A DNA stretch of 64,000 nt from Endozoicomonas euniceicola (GTDB lineage Bacteria; Pseudomonadota; Gammaproteobacteria; Pseudomonadales; Endozoicomonadaceae): contig NZ_CP103300.1 of the NCBI RefSeq assembly GCF_025562755.1, positions 1,767,001 through 1,831,000 of the forward strand. The letters are read 5' to 3'. The notes under the pieces were generated by a model. The model was not told the DNA's origin. It did no database searches and was given only the letters and a program-made list of their open reading frames with translations. Below, piece by piece: positions 35,458-44,186 of the stretch. The translations under genes were made by a program, and so were the position numbers. Position 1 is the stretch's first letter, and each line of letters opens with the position of its first letter.

Positions 35458-35934
35458 TCAGTTAACCGTAGTGGTTTCTTTCTGTTCAGCCTGTTCGCGC
35501 GCCTGCATGTACAGGGCGTCGAAGTTTACAGGTGCCAGCATCAGCGGAGGGAAGCTGCCACGCAGAACCAGGCTGTCGATGGTTTCACGAGCGTAAGGGA
35601 ACAGAATGTTCGGGCAGAACGCGCCGAGAGTACGGTGCAGCTCTTCATCAGCCAGACCTTTCACCAGGAATACACCCGCCTGCTGAACTTCAGCCAGGAA
35701 TGCGGTTTCACGGTTGTCTTCCGGACCGTTTTCAACGGTGATGGTCAGGGACAGCACCACTTCGAACATGTCTTCATGCAGCTGACGGTTGCTGGTGTTC
35801 AGGTCCAGCTTAACTTCCGGTTGCCACTGAGCCTGAAATATCTCAGGAGATTTCGGGGATTCAAAGGACAGGTCCTTTACATAGATACGCTGCAGTGCAA
35901 ACTGAGGCTGCTGCTCTTGCTGTTTCTCAGCCAT
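35458..35934 (-). CDS. secB: Protein-export chaperone SecB
   Basis: A 158-residue tetrameric chaperone that keeps exported precursors unfolded and hands them to SecA. Start MAEKQQEQQPQFALQRIYVK (35934) is chosen over an upstream in-frame codon because it matches SecB N-termini and has AAGGAAT a few bases before it. The core KDLSFESPKSPEIFQAQWQP, AFLAEVQQAGVFLVKGL and PNILFPYARETIDSLVLRG motifs are all present. It forms a cluster with grxC and yibN in the same order as in E. coli; the gap to grxC is 115 bp. Confidence 0.96.
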   Translation of the reverse strand: MAEKQQEQQPQFALQRIYVKDLSFESPKSPEIFQAQWQPEVKLDLNTSNRQLHEDMFEVVLSLTITVENGPEDNRETAFLAEVQQAGVFLVKGLADEELHRTLGAFCPNILFPYARETIDSLVLRGSFPPLMLAPVNFDALYMQAREQAEQKETTTVN

Positions 35935-36049
35935 TATCAATTCCTTACTTTGGTTGGAATGTCTGCTCAGCCTGTTTATAAGTGCTGGCAAACAGTCGTT
36001 AAAAATCGCTTACCCCCATCAATGGGGGTGGCATAAAATAATTCAAGCC

Positions 36050-36301
36050 TCAAGCAAGCAAATCATTTAATTTATCAGCGGATTCCAGTGCAAACAGATC
36101 GTCGCAACCACCCACATGGGTGTCGCCGATCCAGATCTGAGGAACTGTGTGTCGCCCGGCTTTCTGAGTCATTTCCTGACGAACATCAGGACGGCCATCA
36201 ACGCTGACAGTCTGGTAGTTAACCCCTTTACTATCCAACAGTTGCATTGCTCTTTGGCAAAACGGACAGGTGGCTGAAATATAAATGGTGACGGACTTCA
36301 T
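36050..36301 (-). CDS. grxC: Glutaredoxin 3
   Basis: An 83-residue glutaredoxin. Active-site CPFC (more often CPYC in GrxC) at residues 12–15, followed by TVPQIWIG with the cis-proline and GGCDDLFAL glutathione-binding motif. The ATG at 36301 has GAGG nine bases upstream; the longer frame uses TTG and is unlikely. It reduces disulphides using glutathione in the cytoplasm. It lies between yibN (gap 24 bp) and secB, probably in one transcript. Confidence 0.94.
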   Translation of the reverse strand: MKSVTIYISATCPFCQRAMQLLDSKGVNYQTVSVDGRPDVRQEMTQKAGRHTVPQIWIGDTHVGGCDDLFALESADKLNDLLA

Positions 36302-36325
36302 GCCTTTATACCTCAAATAGCACTT

Positions 36326-36742
36326 TTACTTTTTGACCAGTGGTAAACCATCGGCAGTCCAGGTACTCAGGCCACCGCGCAGGCGCAGAACCTGTTGCAG
36401 ACCGGCTTCCTTAAATTGTTTACCCACCATGCCAGCGTGTTGCCCCTGGGCGTCAATAATGACAATGGGTTTGTCTTTGTGCTTGTTCAGTTCTGCCACA
36501 CGGTCTTTAACCTTGGCAAACGGCATGCTGATGGAGTCGACAATGTGACCTTTGTTGTAGTCGGCCTTTTCACGAACATCCACGACAATTGCACCCTGCT
36601 GGTTGACCAGCTGAGTCAGTTGCTGTGAGCTGATATTGTGACCACCCTTGCGCATTTCGGTGAACGCCAGCGCTGAAATCAGCGCCACCAGGGAGCCCAC
36701 CAATAGTGGGTGATTACCTATAAATTCGAGTAGCTGAGCCAT
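36326..36742 (-). CDS. yibN: Membrane-anchored rhodanese-like protein YibN
   Basis: 138 residues: one N-terminal membrane helix (residues 11–28) and a rhodanese fold (AIVVDVREKADYNKGHI, then IIDAQGQHAG in place of the active-site loop). The catalytic cysteine is replaced by Asp, as I recall also for E. coli YibN, so the protein probably has a scaffold or binding role. Same order yibN–grxC–secB as E. coli. It is divergent from gpmI, with one small unknown gene between. Confidence 0.88.
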   Translation of the reverse strand: MAQLLEFIGNHPLLVGSLVALISALAFTEMRKGGHNISSQQLTQLVNQQGAIVVDVREKADYNKGHIVDSISMPFAKVKDRVAELNKHKDKPIVIIDAQGQHAGMVGKQFKEAGLQQVLRLRGGLSTWTADGLPLVKK

Positions 36743-36837
36743 GAATTAACCAGTCTTTCTGAATCGGAAAAGGCGGGATTATAACGTCAGAACACCCGAT
36801 TTTGTAATAGGTGGCGTTATCGGGCGGCAAACGTGGA

Positions 36838-37467
36838 TCACATTCTGGTGGTTGAACGCAAAAGGGCTTGCTCCCGCTTCTGTAATTCAGGGGGTTTACG
36901 GAAGGGGCCGTACTGTTCCTCCAGGTGATCTCCCGCAACACTATCAGGATTTTTCAGTTTCCCGGCTTCATCATACTGTGCTTCCTTAAAAGCGGTATCA
37001 AACGGATTGGTATCTGACTCTGGAAAACTGTCCAGTGATGAAGATAACGGCTCGTCTCTTACAATGCAGGATGGCTGCGTGACAGGCTCTTGTTCCTGTT
37101 CACTCTCACTCGCACTCTCACTCGCACTCTCACTCGCGCTCTCACTCGCGCTCTCACTCGCGCTCCTACTCTGAGTTGATTCTTGTACAAATGCTGATAG
37201 GGGTATCAGCACATATGATTTAGGTTTCTTTATTTTGGGAGCGGGTTTATCTGTTTCAGCCGGTGTCGGGGGAATGCAGCGATCATGATTAACCAACGCA
37301 TCTGCTGAGCGTTTTCTCACAGAAGCACTCTCATCAGCAGTCTCCTTTTTGACATTCATCGCAAAAGCTACAGCTTCTGTTACCTTTGTTGGCATTAACG
37401 CTTGCAAATCCTGACAAGTACTGGTTGTGACAGTCACTGCTGAAGGTGATTTAGCTATTCCGTCCAT
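36838..37467 (-). CDS. Unknown low-complexity protein with SASE repeats
   Basis: A 209-residue hydrophilic protein with a good start (AAGGAAG seven bases before ATG at 37467). The central block is five tandem SASE units (about residues 100–120), encoded by a 12-bp repeat (CTCACTCGCGCT and variants at 37107–37165), which is prone to slippage. Basic stretches are VRKRSADAL and APKIKKPKSYV; the C-terminal half is acidic then basic. There is no signal peptide or known domain. It separates yibN from gpmI, which are neighbours in many relatives, so it is probably a lineage-specific insertion. Confidence 0.6.
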   Translation of the reverse strand: MDGIAKSPSAVTVTTSTCQDLQALMPTKVTEAVAFAMNVKKETADESASVRKRSADALVNHDRCIPPTPAETDKPAPKIKKPKSYVLIPLSAFVQESTQSRSASESASESASESASESASESEQEQEPVTQPSCIVRDEPLSSSLDSFPESDTNPFDTAFKEAQYDEAGKLKNPDSVAGDHLEEQYGPFRKPPELQKREQALLRSTTRM

Positions 37468-37697
37468 ATAGACTTCCTTTTCTTAAACAATTGCTTTCAT
37501 AGTGTCTAAAGACCGGCAGTGAACAAAAAAGTTCATCCAGCATGAAGTACGGAACAGGATGTATCGCTAAATTCCAGCAATAACAATACACTATCAACTC
37601 CTTTCATCACCCTGCCGCTTATCGATAAACAGTGCTGAAACCCCCTACAAAAGCAGGTAAAATGCGAACCTTTTTCAATACTGCCAAGGTTTGCCCC

Positions 37698-39227
37698 ATG
37701 ACAGATAAGCGTAAAACCACAGCCCTGATCATTCTCGATGGCTATGGCCACCGTGAAGCGACCGAGTTCAATGCTATCCATGCCGCCAAAACGCCGGTCA
37801 TTGATCAGCTGATGGCTGAATTCCCAAACAGCCTGATCTCCGGTTCCGGTATGGACGTCGGCCTGCCAGAAGGTCAGATGGGTAACTCGGAAGTGGGTCA
37901 TATGAACCTGGGTGCTGGCCGGGTGGTTTATCAGGATTTCACCCGCATCACCAAATCCATTCTGGATGGCGACTTCTTTACTAATGAAGCCTTTGTCAGC
38001 ACCATCGACAAGGCAGTGGCGGCAGGCAAGGCTGTTCACATCATGGGGTTGATGTCTCCGGGCGGCGTACACAGCCACGAAGACCACATCAATGCCATGA
38101 TCGAACTGGCCGAACAGCGTGGCGCTAAAGAAGTTTACGTTCACGCCTTCCTGGATGGCCGTGACACACCGCCTCGCAGCGCTGAAAATTCTCTGGCCAA
38201 AACCGACGCCCTGCTGAAAGACAAAAGTCTTGGCCGTGTCGCTTCCCTGATCGGTCGTTATTACGCCATGGACCGTGACAACCGCTGGGAACGTGTTCAG
38301 GAAGCTTATGACCTGATGGTTCTGGGCAAAGCTGAGTTCACGGCAAAAGATGCGGTTGAAGGCTTGCACGCCGCTTACGAGCGTGATGAGAATGACGAAT
38401 TTGTTAAAGCCACTGTTGTTGGTGAAACGGCTGCCACAGTAAACGACGGCGATGCCCTGATGTTTATGAATTTCCGTGCCGACCGCGCCCGTGAAATCAC
38501 CCGTGCGTTTGTTGAAACCGGCTTCGAAGGTTTCCAGCGTGAGAAAGTGCCTGCGCTGTCTGGCTTCGTGATGTTGACCCAGTACGCTGGCGATATCGAC
38601 ACCGTCTGTGCGTTCCCGCCATCCTCTCTGCCTAACACTCTGGGCGAGTACATGGAAAAACTGGGCAAGACCCAGCTGCGTATTGCTGAAACTGAAAAGT
38701 ACGCCCACGTAACGTTCTTCTTTTCTGGTGGCCGTGAAACCCCCTATAAAGGTGAAACCCGTGTACTGGTTGACTCTCCAAAGGTTGCTACCTACGATTT
38801 GCAGCCAGAAATGTCAGCCCCGGAAGTGACCGAAAAACTGGTGGCTGAAATCAAGAGCGGCAAGCACGACCTGATTATCTGCAACTTCGCTAACTGCGAC
38901 ATGGTTGGCCACACCGGCGTTTATGAAGCGGCCGTTAGAGCCGTGGAAGCGGTTGATGAGTCCATTGGTAAGGTGGTGGAAGCCCTGAAAGAAGTTGACG
39001 GTCAGTGCCTGATTACTGCCGACCACGGTAACGCTGAACAGATGGTTGATCCGGAAACCGGCGGCATCCACACCGCTCACACCTGTGAAGAAGTGCCTTT
39101 GATCTACTTTGGTTCCAAAGACATCAAGCTGAACAACGGTATTCTTTCTGACCTGGCACCGACACTGCTGGGTCTGATGGAAATCCCTCAGCCTGAAGAG
39201 ATGACAGGCAAGTCTCTGCTGGCTTAA
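37698..39227 (+). CDS. gpmI: Cofactor-independent phosphoglycerate mutase
   Basis: A 509-residue enzyme interconverting 3- and 2-phosphoglycerate in glycolysis, with two Mn2+ ions and a phosphoserine intermediate. Start MTDKRKTTALIILDGYGHRE (37698) is the family's normal N-terminus; the frame extends 22 codons upstream. The catalytic serine is in GNSEVGHMNLGAGR; metal ligands are seen in ILDGYG, CNFANCDMVGHTG and LITADHGNAEQM. Its length is typical (about 510). High-GC third positions contrast with the AT-rich gene that follows. In E. coli envC follows directly; here 11.9 kb intervene. Confidence 0.96.
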   Translation: MTDKRKTTALIILDGYGHREATEFNAIHAAKTPVIDQLMAEFPNSLISGSGMDVGLPEGQMGNSEVGHMNLGAGRVVYQDFTRITKSILDGDFFTNEAFVSTIDKAVAAGKAVHIMGLMSPGGVHSHEDHINAMIELAEQRGAKEVYVHAFLDGRDTPPRSAENSLAKTDALLKDKSLGRVASLIGRYYAMDRDNRWERVQEAYDLMVLGKAEFTAKDAVEGLHAAYERDENDEFVKATVVGETAATVNDGDALMFMNFRADRAREITRAFVETGFEGFQREKVPALSGFVMLTQYAGDIDTVCAFPPSSLPNTLGEYMEKLGKTQLRIAETEKYAHVTFFFSGGRETPYKGETRVLVDSPKVATYDLQPEMSAPEVTEKLVAEIKSGKHDLIICNFANCDMVGHTGVYEAAVRAVEAVDESIGKVVEALKEVDGQCLITADHGNAEQMVDPETGGIHTAHTCEEVPLIYFGSKDIKLNNGILSDLAPTLLGLMEIPQPEEMTGKSLLA

Positions 39228-39355
39228 GGCGACAGGCTTCGTACAACAGGGGAGTCTCAAAGGCTCTTCTGTTTACCGGGTTCAGCAAAATCTGTGAGCT
39301 GCGAGATGCTATATTGCCTCGGCATCAAAATAATTACTACGAGGCTCATCTCTTA

Positions 39356-40549
39356 ATGTTATTAATCAATCGCAAGGTACTGACATTTCTGGTTTTACTT
39401 TTCCTGTTAACGGTTACGTTATTCTCAGAGGGGGATGAAGGTGAGTTTCAGACTGAAAATAATAGAAATGTACCAGGGTATTTGTCATCTATTGCAGGAG
39501 GTCTGCAAGAAGCTGCCAATTGGGTGTTTGATTACTACAGACCGGGTGGTGAATTATATGAAATAAAGTACCTGTCTCTTATTGCGGTGTTTATTGTGGA
39601 GTACGGCATCCACGGATGGCATTCTAATGCTAATTCAAAAAGCAACAATGTTCTGGCGATCGCTATCTGGGGGTCTAAGCCCATTGTTCTTATGTACGAT
39701 TTTATTACAAAATGGGGTGAACCTGAATATAATCCAGAATTAAGTTGGAATTATAAAGAAGATTTGCTGTTTTTTGAGCTAAACCCTAATTTGTTGTCTA
39801 AGCACCATGCTTATCACAATTTATCAGAACAATCGGGGTTGAATATTTTAAAGATTGCTGTTGTTGACATGGATGGCACATACCATGCCGTCGTGAAATA
39901 CCAGAACAGTCACAAAACTGATCATAAAGCAGTTAATTTAGAATTTGACGAGTCATTATCGAATATACAGTTTCTCGAACCCAACTGTGTGAGTGGTAAA
40001 AGATATGATGCAGACAATGTCTCATTGTTAAGTGTTTTCTCTGAGGAAGTGATACATCAGGTGTTTGCCGGTGTAGAAGAATCGGTCAATGAACTGAATC
40101 TTGAGCCTTCTTTTACTAAAGGAAAGCACTATTTTGTCGGTACAGAGATAACAGCCCGACGACTGGAAATGAACGATATGAACGGCAATAATACATTTGC
40201 CGTTTGCTTCAAACAATTCAGGGTCGCTGATGTTTTAACAAAACCGTTTAATAACAGTAATGATGTATTAACTGATGAAGCAATGATTCGTTCAGCTCAA
40301 ACTCAAACCGTCAGTTTTTTCCATGCCTTTACAGTCGCCATTTTCAGGCAAATTGTGCATCATCTGTTGGGAGAGGTATTGGCAAAGACCATTCGATACG
40401 CTTTCTCCGAAGTTTGCCCTATTTGTCTGGCCCAGCTGTCATTGCGGTCGATAAAGGTCGCCAAATGCGGCAGGCACTGGTTCTGTGCTAGTTGCTGGAA
40501 TAGTTATCTCAGCAGTGGATTTGATAAGTGTCCTATGTGTCGGCAATGA
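39356..40549 (+). CDS. Secreted or membrane RING-finger protein
   Basis: A 397-residue protein. The ATG at 39356 has GAGG 11 bases upstream and begins a signal or anchor sequence (NRKVLTFLVLLFLLTVTLF); an earlier TTG in frame is less likely. The middle (about 60–340) has no family I recognise and includes a further hydrophobic stretch (YLSLIAVFIVEYGI). The last 44 residues form a full C3HC4 RING finger: C354, C357, C371, H374, C377, C380, C392, C395, with spacing CPIC-x13-CxxH-xx-CxxC-x11-CPMC. RING domains act as E3 ubiquitin ligases in eukaryotes; bacteria lack ubiquitin, so such proteins in bacteria are normally effectors used inside a host. Delivery and activity are inferred. AT-rich codon use differs from gpmI and fklB. 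Confidence 0.82.
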   Translation: MLLINRKVLTFLVLLFLLTVTLFSEGDEGEFQTENNRNVPGYLSSIAGGLQEAANWVFDYYRPGGELYEIKYLSLIAVFIVEYGIHGWHSNANSKSNNVLAIAIWGSKPIVLMYDFITKWGEPEYNPELSWNYKEDLLFFELNPNLLSKHHAYHNLSEQSGLNILKIAVVDMDGTYHAVVKYQNSHKTDHKAVNLEFDESLSNIQFLEPNCVSGKRYDADNVSLLSVFSEEVIHQVFAGVEESVNELNLEPSFTKGKHYFVGTEITARRLEMNDMNGNNTFAVCFKQFRVADVLTKPFNNSNDVLTDEAMIRSAQTQTVSFFHAFTVAIFRQIVHHLLGEVLAKTIRYAFSEVCPICLAQLSLRSIKVAKCGRHWFCASCWNSYLSSGFDKCPMCRQ

Positions 40550-40570
40550 CCTTTTTCCAAAACCTGTAAT

Positions 40571-40608
40571 AAAAAAACCATTGCGTTTCACAACACAATG
40601 GTTTTTTT
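40571..40608. terminator. Bidirectional terminator between RING gene and fklB
   Basis: AAAAAAACCATTG (40571–40583) pairs perfectly with CAATGGTTTTTTT (40596–40608), with a 12-nt loop. It serves the convergent RING gene and fklB, 22 bp and 20 bp from their stops. Confidence 0.92.
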
Positions 40609-40627
40609 AACTGTGGCTACTTCCGGA

Positions 40628-41248
40628 TCAGGAAACAGCCAGTAGCTCTACTTCAAAGACCAGAGTCGCGTATGGGCCAATAGCACCACCGGCACCCTGA
40701 GCACCGTAAGCCAGGTTGTAAGGGATAAACAGCTTCCACTTGGAACCAACCGTCATCAGTTGCAGAGCTTCAGTCCAGCCAGCAATCACACCATTAACCG
40801 GGAACTCGATGGGCTCACCACGATCAACAGAGCTGTCAAACACCGTACCGTCCAGCAGCATGCCGTGGTAGTGAGTCTTCACGGTAGACGTTGGGCCAGG
40901 CTTTTCAGCATTGGCGTCGCCAGCGACCAGCACTTCGTATTGCAGACCGGAATCGGTCACGGTGACTTCATCACGCCGGGCGTTTTCAGCCAGGAATTTC
41001 TCACCTTCAGCAGACAGCTCTTTAGCTTGCTCAGCTTCTTTAGCCTGAATGCGCTTGTGCATTTCGTTGAACGCTTCCTGCAGGGCAGAAGTTTCAACCA
41101 CGCTTGGCGCACCATTCAGGGAATCAGCCAGACCCGCCAGAACGGCATCAATGGACAGGCCTTCAATTGGGTTGCTGGACAGCTGGTCGCCCATCTGGCG
41201 GCCAATACCGTAGCTTACGCGAGCTTCAACGCTAGTGTATTCAGACAT
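40628..41248 (-). CDS. fklB: FKBP-type peptidyl-prolyl isomerase FKBP22
   Basis: A 206-residue isomerase. The N-terminal dimerisation helices (SVEARVSYGIGRQMGDQL) are characteristic of FklB/Mip-type proteins. A long helix (about 68–92) leads to the FKBP domain with VKTHYHGMLLDGTVFDSS, GVIAGWTEALQLM and IPYNLAYGAQG. It accelerates cis–trans isomerisation of prolyl bonds in the cytoplasm. No signal peptide. Normal length. Confidence 0.93.
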   Translation of the reverse strand: MSEYTSVEARVSYGIGRQMGDQLSSNPIEGLSIDAVLAGLADSLNGAPSVVETSALQEAFNEMHKRIQAKEAEQAKELSAEGEKFLAENARRDEVTVTDSGLQYEVLVAGDANAEKPGPTSTVKTHYHGMLLDGTVFDSSVDRGEPIEFPVNGVIAGWTEALQLMTVGSKWKLFIPYNLAYGAQGAGGAIGPYATLVFEVELLAVS

Positions 41249-41442
41249 TAAATTTCCACTTCAAGTGAGGTTGTCACAAAAGCTGGCAATTGTAGCACGA
41301 CTGCAACACGAATGGCCCAGTGGTCAATACTGACAGGTGTACGGCTCACGATAAGCCGAATTAAAAGTTTTCCGACAGTCTGGTACGAATGAACTATTTT
41401 TTTTACTTCTTGTCTATTTAAAAGCCGGAGTGGAGTGAGTCT

Positions 41443-42744
41443 ATGGATTTCAAAAAAATAATACTTTCGTACATATTTCTGCTGTTGGCCAGTTCCGTGG
41501 CTATTGCTGGTCAAAAAGTAGCTGGCCAGAAATACGAATATCTGCTTTACAGCGAAAACAGCAGTGCCTTTATGGTGCTGGTAAAAGTCATTGAAGATGG
41601 ACGTCATGAAACGCTGGCTTCGGTGAGTGTTAAATTTGCCAGCGATAATGAGCTCAGAGGCTATGCCGGTAATATCGCTCTCACTAAAACAGATCACCCA
41701 GAGCTGGAATTTCCGGGACTGGCAAGAAAGCTGACCGAGAGAATAATGGTGGCACAATCCACATTAAACGAACCGGAATTAAAGGCTCCAGACGCTGAGT
41801 TTTCCCTTGTGATGGCTGTAGCCGGTTATGAAACCATTAATGGTACTCACCCATACCAGTACCCTGTTTATAAGACCCGTCAGCGTGAAGATGAAGCGAA
41901 AGAAAACATTATCAGTATCTTTTCAGACAATGGTCTCACCATTGCTAAAGAGTCTATTTATGGCTGCGGTGATCAGGACTATGTACTGCAGCTTGCCAGG
42001 GAGGTTGATCCGGGGCCACACCTGACCCTCTTCAAAGCCACTTACGATATCCTTTTTCTGACGGAGCCTTCTTCTTTTGAGCCCGTCAGCAAGTGGGAAT
42101 CAATACACAGATACTCATACATCAATGATCAGTACCAGAGAACAAATAAAAGACTACCATCAGGCAGTTCCTTTGGGCTGGGCTTTATAGTCGGTGATCA
42201 TTTCTATTCCAAAAGAGCTCTATCGAAAACACCGGTATGTTCTGGAAGTGAATGTGACCGTAAAGAACGGGAACGAGCTGAAGCCGCAGAGTTCAGAAAT
42301 GATATGCAGGATTTATACTTGAACAGGACTGCTGGAGATATTACTGAGTACTTTCAGGGATTCAAACGAAATAATGAACTAGGAGACAGTACTCTGGATT
42401 TGTATAAGCGTAAAAAAAATGCCAGCTGGTTGCATGTTGTGGACCACGCCCTGATCTATTATGGCGCAAAACAACTGGTCAGAGAAATCATCACTTACCA
42501 GATCCCGGCCTTGCGTAATTTATTGCGCGACTTTCAGAGTGAGAATAAAGTTTCAGATGTCATTGATATTCATGTCATTGGCTCCCACGAAGATATTTAT
42601 GATTCCGTTCCTGTTTTGAATAATTTTATGGCTAACGAGGGAGAGGCATATCATTTCCAGCTTAAGAGGGTGCCTCAGAATACGATTAAACAGCACTCTG
42701 CTGACGCTGTGGTTCACCTGACTAAAAAACTGAGTACGAATTGA
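41443..42744 (+). CDS. Secreted protein of unknown function
   Basis: A 433-residue precursor with signal peptide (MDFKKIILSYIFLLLASSVA, cleavage after AIA). GGAGTGGAGTGAG precedes the ATG. No known domain. Visible features: an N-terminal β-rich part (residues 30–110), a possible disulphide-bonded CSGSECDRKER around residue 267, a helical part with charged RKERERAEAAEF, and a C-terminal α/β region (VSDVIDIHVIGSHEDIYDSV). The last 34 codons are duplicated at 44056–44163 behind a copy of the EF-G leader. It converges with the neighbouring secreted unknown gene, overlapping neither. Confidence 0.7.
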   Translation: MDFKKIILSYIFLLLASSVAIAGQKVAGQKYEYLLYSENSSAFMVLVKVIEDGRHETLASVSVKFASDNELRGYAGNIALTKTDHPELEFPGLARKLTERIMVAQSTLNEPELKAPDAEFSLVMAVAGYETINGTHPYQYPVYKTRQREDEAKENIISIFSDNGLTIAKESIYGCGDQDYVLQLAREVDPGPHLTLFKATYDILFLTEPSSFEPVSKWESIHRYSYINDQYQRTNKRLPSGSSFGLGFIVGDHFYSKRALSKTPVCSGSECDRKERERAEAAEFRNDMQDLYLNRTAGDITEYFQGFKRNNELGDSTLDLYKRKKNASWLHVVDHALIYYGAKQLVREIITYQIPALRNLLRDFQSENKVSDVIDIHVIGSHEDIYDSVPVLNNFMANEGEAYHFQLKRVPQNTIKQHSADAVVHLTKKLSTN

Positions 42745-42767
42745 GTGGAGAACATCTCCTCCACTCA

Positions 42768-43886
42768 TCAGAAGTTACGCAAAGTGCCATCACCGAAAAG
42801 TATGGGCAGGTAATGTCTTTTGTGTGTGTAATCCTTGTCAGGACAGTTGTACTGGGGAATTAAAGAATAAGCCAGTGCCAAAGCCCATATAAGACTTACA
42901 TATCCGCGTGAAGATGGTATCTTCCATCTAACTACGGCACTCAAAGATGCAGCTATAAACAACGCTGGAAGCTTTACGAAGTACAATATTATTTTATCCA
43001 TCGGTGGAATCGGGCCGGGGAATGAACTGCCACAAATCGGGTGAATAGTTCGGTCATAGGTATCGTACATATCACCCCAATAGCTGTAACAATGCTCCCA
43101 ACCCTCACTAAAAATATAATCCTGCCATTTTTTCCAGTTTTTCTGAGCTTTAGCAAATGAATCGAGAAAGACTTCCCCAGCTATTTTGTTTGAAACAGAA
43201 GTACTAATCAGAGCCTCTGATTCCCAGAATTTTTTAATTGTGAACTGATTTTCGGACAGGCAGTCAGAATCAATAAACTTATTAGACCGGCAGGCAACAT
43301 TTTTCTTCAGATAATTATTGATATGCTTTCCCTCCTCTTTGATATCCCTTTTCTCGCCTTGATATGGTGCTTTCGTTATGTACTGAATGCGGCTTACCCA
43401 CACGCTAAGAGGATCAAAGGAAAAACCAGCATTAACGTTTATTGTCGATGACGGAACAAATCGGTTAAAGGTAAGTCTTGCCCCGCTGTCGGTATCCATA
43501 TACCAGAGATCTGACTTTAAATGGTTGTTTGTGTGGAGATCAATGTAGGTGTGGGGGAAATTGCCTATCAGAATAACACCATTAAGCCTTGTCCAGAGGG
43601 GATCAGGGTGAAGGTAGACACCCCGTTCAACCATATACTCTTTTAATCTGTTTGCAGTTCGTGTTTCGTCAGTTTCAGGCGTCAGGACTTTCGTTTTCCA
43701 GCCTTCATTTTCCAGCTGTTCTATCCATCTCCGTAAATTATCATTATCCAAATGAGGGTATAAATTTTTTTCAATGATAATGAAAACATCCCCATCATAG
43801 AGCGGCATTCGACTTGCATTCAGGGTAGCGGGGAAAAAAGCAGCCATCAGGGCAATAGCGATAAATGCATTTATAAATTGGAACAT
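42768..43886 (-). CDS. Secreted unknown protein, paralogue A
   Basis: 372 residues with a signal peptide (NAFIAIALMAAFFPATLNAS) and two hydrophobic segments near the C-terminus (IILYFVKLPALFIAASL; YVSLIWALALAYSLIP). The N-terminal half alternates β-strands and helices (VFIIIEKNLYPHL, then GVILIGNFPHTY and SDLWYMDTDSG). The sequence order IGN/D-P … SDLWYMD resembles the N-terminal Rossmann-like part of gingipain (C25) peptidases, but the catalytic His-Cys pair is not evident, so this is only a hint of fold. Strong similarity to the gene at 44187–45311, about 300 bp away, shows a local duplication. Cysteines cluster at CRSNKF, DCLSEN and HCYSYW. Confidence 0.68.
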   Translation of the reverse strand: MFQFINAFIAIALMAAFFPATLNASRMPLYDGDVFIIIEKNLYPHLDNDNLRRWIEQLENEGWKTKVLTPETDETRTANRLKEYMVERGVYLHPDPLWTRLNGVILIGNFPHTYIDLHTNNHLKSDLWYMDTDSGARLTFNRFVPSSTINVNAGFSFDPLSVWVSRIQYITKAPYQGEKRDIKEEGKHINNYLKKNVACRSNKFIDSDCLSENQFTIKKFWESEALISTSVSNKIAGEVFLDSFAKAQKNWKKWQDYIFSEGWEHCYSYWGDMYDTYDRTIHPICGSSFPGPIPPMDKIILYFVKLPALFIAASLSAVVRWKIPSSRGYVSLIWALALAYSLIPQYNCPDKDYTHKRHYLPILFGDGTLRNF

Positions 43887-43946
43887 CTGTATACTTTTTT
43901 CGTTAGATAATGAGCGCTGAAGTTAAGTTGCTCCCTAAGTAAAAGT

Positions 43947-44054
43947 AAAGCGTAGCACGTTCAAACGCACGACAGTGATCAGGGACAAAGTAAACGACAT
44001 CACACATATATACTCGAAGGCAAGAACAACAATTATTAATCGAGACCGGGAGGA
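43947..44054 (+). repeat. Copy of the EF-G-like gene's leader
   Basis: About 108 bp (from AAAGCGTAGCACGTTC to GACCGGGAGGAGGA) nearly identical to 46415–46524, the sequence just upstream of the EF-G-like start, including its Shine-Dalgarno GGGAGGAG. Here it leads into a gene fragment instead of a GTPase, so a promoter or leader was copied. Confidence 0.85.
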
Positions 44055-44055
44055 G

Positions 44056-44163
44056 GAGGGAGAGGCATACCATTTCCAGCTTAAGAGAATGCCTCAGAAT
44101 ACGATTAAACAGCACTCTGCCGACGCTGTGGTTCACCTGACTAAAAAACTGAGTACTAATTGA
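44056..44163 (+). pseudogene. 3' fragment of the 41443–42744 gene
   Basis: Matches 42637–42744 (AYHFQLKRMPQNTIKQH, then DAVVHLTKKLSTN and the same stop) with few changes. It joins the copied EF-G leader in frame with a short ORF from 43975. Non-functional by length; it shows that the duplication unit includes the 3' end of the upstream unknown gene. Confidence 0.85.
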
Positions 44164-44186
44164 GTGGAGAACATCTCCTCCACTCA

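Noticed and set aside
36326..36742. Loss of the rhodanese catalytic cysteine as an unusual mutation
   Set aside because: The E. coli homologue YibN, as I recall, also lacks it, so it is a family trait.
37533..38708. 391-codon open frame on the minus strand opposite gpmI
   Set aside because: gpmI is unmistakable; the antisense frame is a shadow of its GC-rich third positions.
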